A stretch of 64,000 bases of DNA from Doryteuthis pealeii (Eukaryota > Mollusca > Cephalopoda > Myopsida > Loliginidae), in contig CM042152.1 of assembly GCA_023376005.1 (NCBI GenBank), positions 70,517,345 through 70,581,344 of the forward strand, in the 5' to 3' direction. The position numbers and the translations under genes were made by a program. Shown here one piece after another: positions 21,586 to 32,129 of this stretch. Numbering within the stretch: position 1 is the first letter of the stretch; each line of letters begins with the position of its first letter. The notes beneath the pieces were generated by a model, which was given only the letters and a program-made list of their open reading frames with translations, ran no database searches and was not told where the DNA came from.

Positions 21586-22035
21586 ATTCACAGACACAGT
21601 GTTTCGACGTTTACTTTACATGTATATTTACAGTCACCAAATCTGTAAACAACAAGCGAGTACTGCCTTACTCTAAGCGGTGAAAGTTCAATTAACGTCC
21701 CCTCTAGAGGGCTCTACCAGGTTTTGGGAGCATATATTAGTCATCAACAGACACAAAGTTTCGACTTTTACGTCTCATCAGTGTGGCTAGAAATAACAGC
21801 TACTTCTAACCGGGAGCGAAACCCGACTGAATTTTCCTCAGTCCAGCTCCTTACCGTCTCTGTCAGCGGTAACTGTCAGTAAGAGGCGAATATTAACTGA
21901 TACATACTTCCGTAGATGTATGTTTACAGTCACCAGAGAACTCAAGTCTGTAAACAACATGCGAGTAATGCATTACGCTAAGCGGTGAAAATTCAATTAA
22001 CGTCCCTTCTAGAGAGCTCTACCGGGTATTGGGAG
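21586..22035 (-). mobile_element. Two G-repeat copies in tandem
   Basis: 21,586-21,735 keeps only the 3' half of the hammerhead (ACGTC, GAAAC, then GTC) and the body end 'gggctctaccaggttttggg'. 21,736-22,035 is fuller: 'gagcgaaacccgactga' through 'gagagctctaccgggtattg'. Both are minus strand and share the boundary 'gggagcatatatta', consistent with tandem G units. Confidence 0.65.
21739..21791 (-). ncRNA. Hammerhead ribozyme-like motif in a G repeat
   Basis: Minus strand: helix I strand TCTAGCCACA, core CTGATGA, helix II GACGT..AAGTC (one mismatch allowed), GAAA, short helix III AC/GT, cleavage triplet GTC, then TGTTGATGAC as second helix I strand (one mismatch in the inner helix). Confidence 0.65.
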
Positions 22036-22185
22036 CATACACACACTGTTTTTCACTCACATACACTTTTACATTTACGACATCAACTGTTCTGGAGACA
22101 TAAAGTTCTTGTTCGAAAACAGTCACCCTAATTTTCACGTTCAGCTTCTTTCTATTCTTTGTAAAATAAACGCTAATTATCTTAA

Positions 22186-22578
22186 CTAGCAGGACCTGTG
22201 GATATACCACAGTATGATAATTCAACTATTACAACGTTTGATATGTTTATTTAAGAGCTTAAGAGCCAAATAGTTCAATATGTAAAAAGTATAATAATCT
22301 TGATTTAACTCTTTCTCACTCTTTTTTTCTTTCTTTCCTTCTTTTCATCTTTTCATTATGTTCGATTGAAACAGATTAGTATTTTCGCTTCCGCGTGCTT
22401 TCCCACATCTCTATATATATTTCTCCTACTCTCTTTCTTTCATATTTTTTCTGTGAAGCGTGTCCCTTTCCTTCCCTTTCTTTCTTTATAAAAACCGGAA
22501 TGGTCTATTATTTAGCTGAGGTGACGACACTCATAAGAAATAAGAATTCAATGGATAAGCAACAACAGATAATCAGGA
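22186..22578 (-). mobile_element. Hel-C copy, truncated
   Basis: The terminal CTAG (complement at 22186-22189) is followed on the minus strand by T. The hairpin CTGTGG/CCACAG with a 5-base loop is perfect here. The far end is lost where the hairpin at 22,580 begins. Confidence 0.7.
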
Positions 22579-22579
22579 T

Positions 22580-22695
22580 CGTTTTAATAGAGTGGTCTTC
22601 ATCAAGAGCAACATATGAGTGAAAGACGGAATAAATAGACTCATGTGTTGCTCTTGATGAAGACCGCTCTATTAAAACGGTCGAAACAGATTCTG
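22580..22695 (+). ncRNA. 40-bp inverted repeat with hammerhead-like core
   Basis: Arms 22,580-22,619 and 22,640-22,679 are near-perfect inverted copies around a 20-bp loop. The right arm continues into a hammerhead-like order: CTTGATGA (one extra T relative to the core), helix II GACCG/CGGTC, GAAA, helix III ACAG/CTGT and triplet GTC, then AGCAAAC that can pair with GTTGCT upstream. Confidence 0.55.
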
Positions 22696-22779
22696 TCAGC
22701 AAACTATTAACATCATTTGTTTTTTCAACAAAAAAAAGTTAAATTCATACTGTCGGATTAACTTCCATTTACTTTCATA

Positions 22780-22829
22780 TATAATATATATATATAATAT
22801 ATATCTATATATAATGGAGATAGACTGCA
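22780..22829. repeat. AT dinucleotide tract
   Basis: Interrupted AT repeat of about 35 bp. Confidence 0.85.
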
Positions 22830-23439
22830 TTTTTGTCTGAAGCCGAAACTATATTACTACTCAAGTACAATTCCTTTAATTATTTACGTCAATTCTCCAT
22901 GATTTCATTCTTTTAAACCTTCAGTTATTAATAAAAATTGTTTTACATTATTAATACTGTTGATCATATCTACGTACTAATAACATGCAATTGTATTTAT
23001 ATATACAACAAAATAGCGGTTTACAGTTTGAACGAGAAGGCTAATTTGCATATTGATATTTAAAATTTTATTTTAATAAATATTGCTTGGTATTATTGAT
23101 TTCTAATTGTTTGTTTTATCTTAAGAAATATAAACAAAATCTCGTAGATAAATCTTAAAAGAAATTTATTTACAAGAAGAAATAACTGTAATATTATCCT
23201 TTACTTCCTATTTTAACTAAATAGTTAAATTAGGAAAATTTACCAATGAAACAGGGGAGTAATGGAAAATGATGGAATAGTTAGTTTCAAAGTTGTTCTA
23301 TTTTTCGATTATACCCCCTCTGTTGCAGATCTTTTTATCTGCATTCTTAGTCAGTTTCATTAGCCTTTCTAATTTAATATGATATTTTATTACATTAAAA
23401 TTTAAATACTTGCACCCGGAGGGTGCATATATTTGCTAG
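22830..23439 (+). mobile_element. Hel-N: Helitron-like repeat, copy 1
   Basis: ~600-bp AT-rich repeat shared with 23,955-24,440. Its right end has a perfect hairpin TGCACCC-GGA-GGGTGCA (23411-23427), 8 bases, then CTAG (23436-23439) followed by T, the layout of a Helitron 3' end. No coding sequence; 5' TC end not identified. Confidence 0.55.
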
Positions 23440-23571
23440 TATATATAATGACGGTAACAATCTGCCTATACATGGACCCACCAGAATGGTACGATTAGCA
23501 AAACATTTTATCAGCTCTGTACGGATACTTGATGGCTTAAGGAAGACTTGCCATGAGCAGTGACTGATAGG

Positions 23572-23630
<59 letters not shown>

Positions 23631-23705
23631 GAGACTCCATGCTGTCAGCGCGACACTATAATGATGATGATAAACATACGCGCGCACACACACGCACACA
23701 CACGC

Positions 23706-23769
<64 letters not shown>

Positions 23770-23954
23770 CGGAACAAATGGACATGCTACTACACACTCT
23801 ACCCGGATTTTAATAGCATATCAAACCCTCAAAACACTTCAACTTTTATAGTTCTTCTATAATGCTCCTTTTAAAAATCTATAAACAATTTCTTCAAATA
23901 AATTTCTCCTGATGATGACCACAACAACATATAAAAATCCTGCTTGTCTTATTA
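23440..23954. repeat. GA and AT microsatellites, otherwise unrecognised
   Basis: (GA)n at 23,576-23,628, a CA/CG-CA tract and (AT)n(AG)n at 23,680-23,767. Nothing else recognised. Confidence 0.8.
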
Positions 23955-24440
23955 CTTTTTGCTTCTGTCTGTAACCGAAACTATATTCCTAAGTCACAAT
24001 TCTCTTAGTTATTGACATCACATTCTCCAATTTTTATCTAAACCTCAATTATTAATAAAATTGTCTTACATTATTAATACTGTAACTCTGATGACAAAAT
24101 ATACAGTGTGAACGGGAAGGTTGCATATTAATATTAAAAAATCTAGTATATTGATTTCTAACTGTTTGGTTTTATTTTAATGAATATAAGCAAAAATCTC
24201 TTCAATAAATCTTAAATGAAATCCATTAACAAGATAAAATAACTGTCATTTTATTCTTTACTTCCTCTTATAAATAAATACTTGAATTAGAAAAAATAAC
24301 AATGAAAGACCAGTGCTCTGTTTCAAATCTTTTATCATACTATTCAAATCTTTTATCTGTATCTTATTTAGTTTCATTAGCCTTTTAATTTAATACAAAT
24401 TTTATTACATTACTTAAATACTTATGCATATATGTGCTAG
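23955..24440 (+). mobile_element. Hel-N repeat, copy 2
   Basis: Colinear with copy 1 with several short deletions ('ccgaaactatattcc', 'tttcattagcctttt'). The terminal hairpin is decayed, but the end CTAG (24437-24440) followed by T is kept. Confidence 0.6.
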
Positions 24441-24989
24441 TATATATATATATATATATAGGATAGCACATACAAAGTTAACATTACAAAGAGCCGTTGA
24501 CTATGTCTACATGCAATCTTAACTTAGATACATATGCTCTATTACCGATATCGTACATTCTTTATTTGTAAATATAGCAAACTATATATATATAATATAT
24601 GTATGTGTGTGTGTGTGTGTGTGTGTGTGGCCGAGGGGGGGGGGCTGAAGTTAGTGCACGTTCTTTAATTTCAAGTGTATCGTTTCACTCACTATCCAAG
24701 CATTTTCAAACACAATATGAACACGATAGGGAAGATATTGTTGCTGTAACCATGGCAACAGAAAATTATTATTAACAGACAATGCCTCATCCGATTTAAG
24801 ATTTGCTGAATACGTGAAAGCACCGCGGATGTTGAAAACAAAGACGACCTTTTATCTCATAAATCTGCTCTTATTTTCTGTATCTTCTCATTCTCTCCCT
24901 TAACCGTTAACATTTTTAGTGCGTCTCTATGATTTCATCTAAACATTATACAAATCAAAATCAGTTTAAGAATAGATATTAATGCTAAA
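24441..24989. repeat. AT and GT microsatellites; no gene
   Basis: (AT)n at 24,441-24,460, (AT)n(GT)n plus a G run at 24,585-24,645. The rest to 24,989 is unrecognised. Confidence 0.8.
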
Positions 24990-25494
24990 CTAGCAAGACC
25001 TGTGGATATACCACAGTATGATAATCTAATTATTACAACGTTTGATATGTTTACTTAGGAGCTATTGCTAAATAGTTCAATATGTAAAAAGTATAATAAT
25101 CTTTATTAAACTCTTTCAGTCTTTTTTTCTTTCTTTGTTTCCTTCTTTTCATCTTTTCATTATGTTCGATTGAAACAAATTAGCGTAATCGCTTCCGCGC
25201 GCGCACCCCTCTCTTTATCTTTCCCCCTCTCTTTTTCTTTCTTTCTTTCTTATTATATTTTTCTGTGTAGTATGTCTTTTTATTACCTTTCTTTCTTTCT
25301 AATAAAAACGGAATGGTCCATTATTTAGCTTAGGTGACGACATTCCTAAATAAGAATTCGGTGGATAAGCAACACCAGATAATCATGATCTACATTTTTG
25401 CCTTACGTCTTGTACGATTTGAACGGTCTCATTTCTAACCAGAGGGTGTTGCAAGATGATAAGGGTTGTAGGAACACGAGTATTCATATATAGA
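24990..25494 (-). mobile_element. Hel-C copy, near full length
   Basis: CTAG complement at 24990-24993 with minus-strand T after it. Hairpin CTGTGG-TATAT-CCACAG complete. The other end, 'atatataga', reads TCTATATAT on the minus strand, close to the known Helitron 5' start TCT(A/C)TA(C/T)TA. ~505 bp, non-coding. Confidence 0.68.
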
Positions 25495-25511
25495 CATGCG
25501 CAAAAGCCCTG

Positions 25512-25515
<4 letters not shown>

Positions 25516-25571
<56 letters not shown>
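25516..25571. repeat. (CT)n microsatellite
   Basis: Perfect CT dinucleotides. From 25,572 to 25,970 I recognise nothing. Confidence 0.97.
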
Positions 25572-25573
<2 letters not shown>

Positions 25574-25972
25574 AAAACTAAAAACTGAATTAAAAATCAC
25601 TGTAATTTTTTTTCTTCACACATCTAACAATTGACTTTAATAAGCCCAGGCTGTGGCGATTCTGGTCAAGTCACGTTCAAAGCACCGGTTCCCGCTTGTT
25701 ACGATTTTATGGGCCATCCTTTAGGCTTCAAGCAAGAGCGCTTGTCCAGCGGAAATCCTTGGTAAAGAATCCTTTGGTTGTTCCTTGGTGCTCCTCAGTA
25801 TTGCAAATCCTTCGTCAATGATTGCAAATGGACGTCTCTCAGTATCAGTGCTTAAGTAGTCAACTAGCCACGCATTCGGGGCTGAGGTTTAAACAACGTG
25901 ACCTCGCTTAGTCTATGAATTCAAGTGGTGTATTGTAGCACACCTTATACAGAAAATAGGCCTTCGACGCGG

Positions 25973-26178
25973 TAATTGCATTTCACTTAGCGCTAATGCC
26001 CTTGGGAAAGGTATGAATCCTACTCTCCCTCCAGCTATGGGTAAATAGTAGGGGAGACTGGCCTCTTTAACCTTGGTTAGGCAACTGGTCTAGGAGATGG
26101 AAAACTCTGAATTCAAACCTGTTGAACTCCGCTTAAGAAATTGACCGTGTGTCACATCCTGTTCATGCGGAGCGGTTG

Positions 26179-26180
<2 letters not shown>
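25973..26180 (+). mobile_element. SINE-A, 5' truncated
   Basis: Begins within the body ('aattgcatttcacttagcgc') and runs through the tail 'ctgttcatgcggagcggttgg' to (AT)n. The tRNA head is missing. Confidence 0.82.
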
Positions 26181-26213
<33 letters not shown>

Positions 26214-26402
26214 AAGATAAATCTAATGAGTCAGATAAATCTACTAGAGGTTTCGCTTAATGCTCTTCAGGGCTAAGATCCGACTAGTACGATTATCTTG
26301 GTCCCAATTTTTTTTTCTCTCCGGGTAATGTTTGGTAGTATATTTTTACAATCAAACTATTTGCTGGTTTTTTTCTCACCACGAGGATTTACCAACAAGT
26401 TT

Positions 26403-26459
<57 letters not shown>

Positions 26460-26460
26460 C
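26181..26460 (-). repeat. AT microsatellites flanking a hammerhead-like segment
   Basis: (AT)n at 26,181-26,212 and 26,404-26,456. Between them, on the minus strand at about 26,233-26,280: CTGAAGA, a short GC/GC helix II, GAAA and a GTA triplet. Weak; helix I is not convincing. Confidence 0.45.
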
Positions 26461-26679
26461 AACACCGCTAGATCACCAAAGTTAAGCAGCGATGAGCCTG
26501 TTCAATACTTACATGTGTGATTATTTAAGCAACAGTAGGTACTGTAAGAAACTGAATGTCAAAATAAATTGATTAGTGAGTCGAAAAGAAAAAACAACCA
26601 AGCAAATAGTAGAGAAATCAAGATAGAAAGATTGTTTTACTTTAATGTAGAGAAGGCTTACATTTATTTGGTTTTATTA

Positions 26680-26905
26680 TTTGGATTATTCGGACTATTG
26701 TCATCATCTTTATTGTTATCTGTACAAGGTTTCGGCCGATGTGCCCCCCGACCTTCTTCAGATAATTTCTTATCGGACTCCTCCGGTATTTCTTGTCGAC
26801 AAGAAATACCTGAAGAAGGCCGAAGGGCACATCGGCCGAAACGTTGTACATATATCAATAAAGATGAGGACAATAGTCCAAATTATCCAAATAATACAAA
26901 TTATC
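26680..26905. repeat. Inverted repeat with ribozyme-like arms
   Basis: Arms share 'tttcggccgatgtgccc' / 'gggcacatcggccgaaa' and 'ggtatttcttgtc' / 'gacaagaaatacc', centred near 26,793. The left arm has about 25 extra bases. Each arm has the order CTGAAGA, one extra base, helix, GAAAC, like the motif at 63,428. Frames across it are not meaningful. Confidence 0.75.
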
Positions 26906-26934
26906 AAGCCTCATCTAAAAAATGAAGAGAAATA

Positions 26935-27345
26935 ATTTATTTGGTTGTTTGGTTTTACAGGCATATCAACTCGTTTCGAATCATTTAATACCGAATCAAA
27001 GTCATCAACTGATTAATTATTTAATAGACTCATCACTGCTTAACTTCAGTTTTAAATTGGTTGGTTGGTTGTTTTGTTTTACAGCATATCAACTCTTTTC
27101 GAGTCATATAATGCCGAATCAAAGTTATTTTTGATAAACAAAGGATTCAGTTTGCTTACAGTACCGGCTGTTGCTTAAGTGGTCAACCGATTAAGTATTG
27201 AACAAACTCATCATTGCTTGATATTAATTTTAAGCTTGGTTGGTTGGTTGATTAGCTGGTTGGTTGTTTGTTTTACAGCATAGCAACTCTTTTCGTGTCA
27301 TTTAATGCCGAGTCAAGTCATTTTTGATAAACAAAGGACTCAGGT
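26935..27345 (+). mobile_element. Three successive D-repeat heads
   Basis: Heads at about 26,938-27,000, 27,057-27,140 and 27,236-27,335, each 'tggttgttt(g)gttttacagca' then 'catcaact..tttcg' and 'aatgccgaatcaa'. Bodies are absent, so this looks like local tandem duplication of the head. Confidence 0.65.
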
Positions 27346-27417
27346 TTGTAGTATACTGAGAATCCCGAAGTAACAAGATCAAAGAAATCTCGGTAAAAAC
27401 GAGAAAAAAAATTAGTG

Positions 27418-27697
27418 AAATAGATCATTAATTAGGACTGAGCCTATTCTAGAAGTGACCGCCCCAAGCGAATTTAACAGCTTTTAATTCAAAGTTTTCT
27501 AACCCTTCGCCTAGACTGGTTGCCTAACCAAGGTTAAAAGGCCCAGTCTGCTCTATTATTTACACATAGCTGGAGGGAGAGTAGTTGGATTCATATCTTT
27601 CCCAAGGGTATTAGTGCTATGTGAACTGTAGCTTCGTCCAGGATTTGAACTCGGGTCGACGAGTCCATTTTCTAAAACTCTAACCATTACACCATTC
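27418..27697 (-). mobile_element. SINE-A with an alternative 3' tail
   Basis: The head and body are standard SINE-A on the minus strand. After the body the tail is 'cggtcacttctagaatagg', then 'ctcagtcctaattaatgatc', instead of the usual 'ctgctcgtgcgg' tail. The copy at 61,306-61,587 has the same tail. Confidence 0.8.
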
Positions 27698-28427
27698 ACC
27701 CCCAACTTAAGATACAATAATAAAGAACAACCAAGATGCCATCTTGAACTGTCCACGCTACTTATTGTATGATTCTGGAAATAAACCCTTTGTTAACCGT
27801 TAACCTGGATTTGTTCACTACAAGGTTACTTATAGTACTTGCTATTGCTTAAATGGTTACCCAATTAGGTATTGAACAAGATGATCGCTGCTTAACTTCG
27901 GTGACCTAGCGAAAACCGGTGTTTTCAGCGTGACTTGACTGTAATTTACTTTTATTTGAAATACTCACTTTTACGTGATTTTGAACCGCAGGTTCAGGCA
28001 CCAAAGGAAAATGGTGAACTATTTTATCCGCTCATTAGGCCCCATCTCTCATCGTAATATAGACGTAAAGAATACGCACGTCATGATCACAGTGTATGAG
28101 GCTTGTAAAGATGCCATGAGTTCAAATATAATGATCTGACAGATGAGATAAACAAGATAAAACGTGTACCTATACAAGAACAAACAAAACAAAAAAAACA
28201 AACCAACCCAAAACAATAAAAAAAACAATAAAAAAAAAGAAAGAGTTTCACCCTCAGAAGGAAAACTGTTTTCACATCTGGACAGGTGCCTTTCAGTCTA
28301 TTTTGTCTTTCTTGGAGATAGTAAGTATTTACTGACATCCCATCATGTCAGTCGATCACAAGGATCTTTATAGTGGGTAACCAGGTACAAACCGAAGCTC
28401 ATGTGTGGTTAGTGTTTAAAAATTGCA
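27698..28427. other. No gene recognised
   Basis: Mixed AT-rich DNA with an A-rich patch at 28,180-28,240; opposing frames there are composition artefacts. Confidence 0.55.
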
Positions 28428-28560
28428 TGAATTCCGCCGGCATTACTCTTTTGAAGCGCCTCAGGCTCCGGGCAATAAACCCAGCCCTGTCTCTTTTAGA
28501 CGAAGGAGCATGTGCTGCCTAGGAAGATGGCCCCCTGGGATCACGCTGATATTAATATTT
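28428..28560 (+). mobile_element. F repeat
   Basis: Shares 'gcgcctcaggc', 'aataaacccagccctg' and 'gatggccccctgggatc' with 45,600-45,730 and 53,100-53,215. Unusually GC-rich for the window. Non-coding. Confidence 0.7.
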
Positions 28561-28599
28561 TTTTTTACCAATCCAATGGTCGAAACCACTAGTATGCCC

Positions 28600-28970
28600 T
28601 GTCGGCGTGTTGTTGTTGTTGTTGGCATCCTTCCGTCTACGAGAGGCGATAGAGTAGTGTCAAGGTTTTTGTTAACTTGAACTACATAGCCTGGGCGGGT
28701 TCGTATGGAGGATGAGCTGTTGCCCGTGCAGCACATCCCCCCTCTCCACACTGCCGCTGTGATTTAAAGGAAAGGTAAGGGACCAATGCAGTTTGGCAAC
28801 GGTAGTGTCGCAGAAGTTGATGGGTAGCACTGGATTTCAGCATCACACCACCTTAGGGACTCCAGCTCCTGATTTATTTTCGGGGTTTACTCCCCTAGCC
28901 TTTCCTTGAAGGCAACAGAGGTTCGGTGTCGGACTTCTCCTTGAGTTGATAGGTTGCCTTTAGCCTTGGT
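28600..28970 (-). mobile_element. E repeat
   Basis: Inverted relative to 8,865-9,185: 'ccgtctacgagaggcgatag', 'ccacactgccgctgtgat', 'agcactggatttcagcatc'. A GTT triplet run at 28,609-28,624. Confidence 0.7.
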
Positions 28971-28974
28971 TGTC

Positions 28975-29125
28975 GGCGTGTATGTATGACGTTAAACTGC
29001 ATCTAATGGCGAGGTTCTTATTCTGGAGCTTTGAGGAGTGTGGAGTACCCCTTCATTGCCGTTACTCTCAGGTCCATTCTGAGCCGTAGTGGTAGTACCT
29101 GTCAGTGTCCTATCTATGGGTTAAA
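28975..29125 (-). mobile_element. D-repeat body
   Basis: Minus strand: 'atgacgttaaactgcatc', 'gtggagtaccccttcattg', 'ctatgggttaaa'. Confidence 0.75.
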
Positions 29126-29132
29126 AAACATG

Positions 29133-29205
29133 TATCCTCTGGGTGCAAGTATTTAAGTTTTAATGTAATAAAATATTAGATTAGATTAAAAAGACTGATG
29201 AAACT
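29133..29205 (-). mobile_element. Hel-N 3' fragment
   Basis: Complement of the Hel-N end: 'gggtgcaagtatttaag', then 'aatgtaataaaatatt'. Confidence 0.55.
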
Positions 29206-29250
29206 AAATACGAACGCATATAAAAAAGATTGCACTTGTTGGGTTCAAAG

Positions 29251-29675
29251 TGTAATAATGTTAATTATAATTAGTTGAACAGACAACTCCGACCAAGGGT
29301 GTTAAATATAATAATGGACTTTAATACATGACAGCACGGGGAGAAGCATTTATACAACGAGATATATAAGAAACAACATGGAGGATATATGAGTAACACA
29401 TATATGAGACAAGATACAACATGGAAGTATAAAAGTTATGGATAGTCTATAAGTCAAAGTCACTTACTACGTTGTCTGTGTGGGAGTGAAAACTGCCACA
29501 CAAGAAGGGTGTAGACAAACTGTCTAACCCATGTGTGTTCGTCAAGTCCCGGAGAAGAAAGAGAGTTCGAATCTGGCGCTCCACTGATTAAATAGTCAGT
29601 GACGCACTGGTGATCAATACCAGAAATACAAGGGAAGATAACTCTTCCAGCGAAACAGGGGCGGATAACCCTACA
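29251..29675. mobile_element. LTR-like repeat, copy 1
   Basis: Begins TGTAAT and ends CCCTACA, so it has TG...CA termini. It is colinear with 59,897-60,285 ('actccgac', 'aacccatgtgt', 'gaagataa'). About 425 bp, non-coding, no paired copy or polymerase nearby, so possibly a solo LTR. No clear target duplication. Confidence 0.45.
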
Positions 29676-29860
29676 CACTTATTCTTGTTTTATTTCTATT
29701 GATTTCTATATAAAAAATTATGCATATGATTGCTTTTAATACATTTGAGAATAAAACACCAATATTAGAAATCAATAACACCAAGTAATAATCTATTAAA
29801 TCTGGTTTACTTAAAAACGGTATGAAAATTATCCACACCTTATACTATGTAAATCTAGAA

Positions 29861-30139
29861 GCGCGTGGTGTAATGGTTAAAGTCATGGGAAATGGACTCG
29901 TCGCCCCGAGTTCAAATCCTGGACGTGCTAATTGCATTTCACTTAGCGCTAATACCCTTGGGAAAGGTATGAATCCTACTCTCCCTCCAGCTATGGGTAA
30001 ATAGTAGGGCAGACTGGGCTCTTTAACCTTGGTTAGGCAACCGGTCTCGGAGAAGGAAAACTCTGAATTCAAACCTGTTGAACTCCGCTTAAGAAATTGA
30101 CCTTGTGTCGCATCCTGCTCGTGCGGAGGGGTTGGTAAA
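29861..30139 (+). mobile_element. SINE-A, full-length reference copy
   Basis: The tRNA-derived head carries an A-box-like 'tggtgtaatgg' (~29,867) and a B-box-like 'gttcaaatcc' (29,910-29,919). Body: 'tttcacttagcgctaatacc', 'cctccagctatgggtaaat', 'gaattcaaacctgttg'. Tail 'ctgctcgtgcggagggg' then (AT)n. A Pol III-transcribed, LINE-mobilised element by analogy with other SINEs. The head folds only approximately as a tRNA. Confidence 0.92.
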
Positions 30140-30493
30140 TATATATACTATGTAAATCTTTATTTCTTTGTGATATATAACGCACTTTTCCGAATTCAAA
30201 ACTCATAAATAACATGGGCTGTTTTGAGCCATGTGATTATTTCTTCAGTGGGTTATTCCTTTTTATTAATAATCTATTTAGAGATTATTAATTGTGCAGT
30301 TATTATTTTTTTGCTTATTTCTATATACTTTTCTTCAGCTGTCATTATACCAATTGTACAAACGAGTAAGTATAAATGTAGATGTGATTTTTTTTATTTA
30401 GGTTTGTATACTTATATAGTCATTGCACAATCTTAATGCACAGTATTGTCAAACAGATGCACTTATAAAGTAGTCACTGAACAATCTTATATC

Positions 30494-30538
<45 letters not shown>

Positions 30539-30831
30539 AATTAAATAGATGTGATTGTAGTTTAATAGAGACATTATTAATAGATGAGATATTAATTAAG
30601 ATTACATAAAAAACATTTAATTGAGAATATAACGTAAATATCTAAACGAATTGTGACGTCGATTGTGACGTAGTTTCTATTACAGAAAGATACATAATCT
30701 CCGTTATAATAAGATAATGTAAATACATTGAAAATTGAAAATGATGTTACGATCGAACTATACTAAAATCAAGTTGAAAGGGATTGCTGGTGGTCAGGAA
30801 ATGATGCAAGCATTACTTCATCAATTAAATT
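30140..30831. repeat. AT-rich DNA with J repeat and microsatellite
   Basis: (AT)n at 30,498-30,535. A short repeat at 30,648-30,722 ('gtgacgtagttt..attacag', 'ataatctcc', 'ataataagata') is shared with 58,739-58,830. No gene. Confidence 0.6.
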
Positions 30832-31099
30832 TGACCTTGCGTCCGGGGCTGTGGGGGTTCGGTAAACGCTGTTAACATATGTATATATCACGTGTTAGTC
30901 GTAAACTATCTGATTGGTTGAAGCCTCCCGCTTACGAGGAAGAGGGAAGTGTACAAACGAAAATCAAGAAGTATTAATGACAAATATGCAACAAAGATAG
31001 GGTTTGGTATCTTTGTTTAATGGCATATCAACCTTCATGTGCAATTTTATGTCAAAGTCATCTTTGTAGAAGAACAGTAGTAGTACTATTCAACTAATA

Positions 31100-31208
31100 G
31101 CTGAGGATTTAATGGGTTCATACCTTTCCCAAGAGTATTAGTCCAAAAGTGAACGTAATAACGCGGCTGAAGTTGGAATTCAATTATTGCGATGTCGCAC
31201 TCCAGTAC
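31100..31208 (-). mobile_element. SINE-A-like, diverged head and start of body
   Basis: Minus strand: body 'ttgggaaaggtatgaaccc' preceded by a tRNA-like head with decayed B box ('attgaattcc'). Confidence 0.55.
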
Positions 31209-31245
31209 CTTAGCTACTACGCGAAGAATTATATTAATAAATGTA

Positions 31246-31769
31246 CTAGCAGGACATGTGGAAATATCACAGTATGATTATTTAATTATTACAACGTTTG
31301 ATATGTTTACTTAAGAGCTATTGATAAATAGTTCAATATGTAAAAAGTATAATAATCTTGATTTAACTCCCTCTCTCACTCTTCCTTTCTTTCTTTCCTT
31401 CTTGTCATCTTTTCATTACGTTAATTTGAAACAGATTAGCATTATCGCTTCTGTGCACTCACCCTCTCTCTTTATCTTTCCCTTACTCACTTTTTTCTTT
31501 CTTTCTTTCTATATTTTATATTTTTTTCTATGTAGCATGACTTTTTTCTTACCTTTCTTTCTTCATAATAAAAACGGAATGGTCCATTATTTAGCTGAGG
31601 TGACTGCACTCATACGAAATAAGAATTCAGAAATTAAGCGACACCAGATAATTACGGTTAACATATTTGCTTTTCATCTTGGACTGTTAGGACGGTCTTA
31701 TTTTTAACCAGAGGTGTTGCAGGGTGATAACGGTCGGAAGATTAAGGAACAAGCGTATCGATATATAGA
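31246..31769 (-). mobile_element. Hel-C, full-length reference copy (524 bp)
   Basis: Minus-strand 5' end TCTATATATCGATAC preceded by A; 3' end with a stem (here CATGTGG/CCACAG-type, one mismatch), GTCCTG-like spacer, CTAG, then T. Helitrons insert between A and T without target duplication, have 5' TC and a 3' hairpin before CTRR. All four features are visible. No Rep/helicase. Body is CTTT-rich. Confidence 0.68.
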
Positions 31770-32129
31770 TATTTATTTTAGAAAGTGACACTGCATAGTT
31801 CAAAAGGAACTCCTGTTTGTCCAACATATTTTCCTGTTAACAGGAAATGATATCAATATTGGGATGGCCTCTCGTATCTTTGTTGCATATTTGTCATTAA
31901 TATTTCTTGATTTTTGTTTGTATATTTCCTTCTTCCCCGTAAACAGGAGACTTCAAACAATCAGATAATTTACGACTAACACGTGATATATACATATGTT
32001 AACAACGTTTACCGAACCCCACAGCCCCGGACACAAGGTCAAATTTTTGAGCGGATGGGGAGTGTTAGAAATTGCTTCCCTTGATCGGCATAACACAAAT
32101 TAAGATGTGAAAAAAATACTTGTAAAAAT

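Larger units (their letters stand above)
30832..32050. repeat. ~180-bp inverted arms enclosing 870 bp
   Basis: 30,832-31,002 and 31,870-32,050 are inverted copies ('aaatttgacctt', 'ccggggctgtggggg', 'catatgtatatatcacgtg', 'aatatgcaacaaagata'). The outer few bases resemble the SINE-A tail. No matching flanking duplication is seen, so a TIR transposon is not established. The interior holds a SINE-A piece and a complete Hel-C. Confidence 0.8.

Noticed and set aside
29861..29930. Functional tRNA gene
   Set aside because: A/B boxes are present, but the cloverleaf is imperfect and the sequence continues into the dispersed SINE-A body.
30832..32050. Terminal-inverted-repeat transposon
   Set aside because: No matching target duplication at the arm ends; kept only as an inverted repeat.
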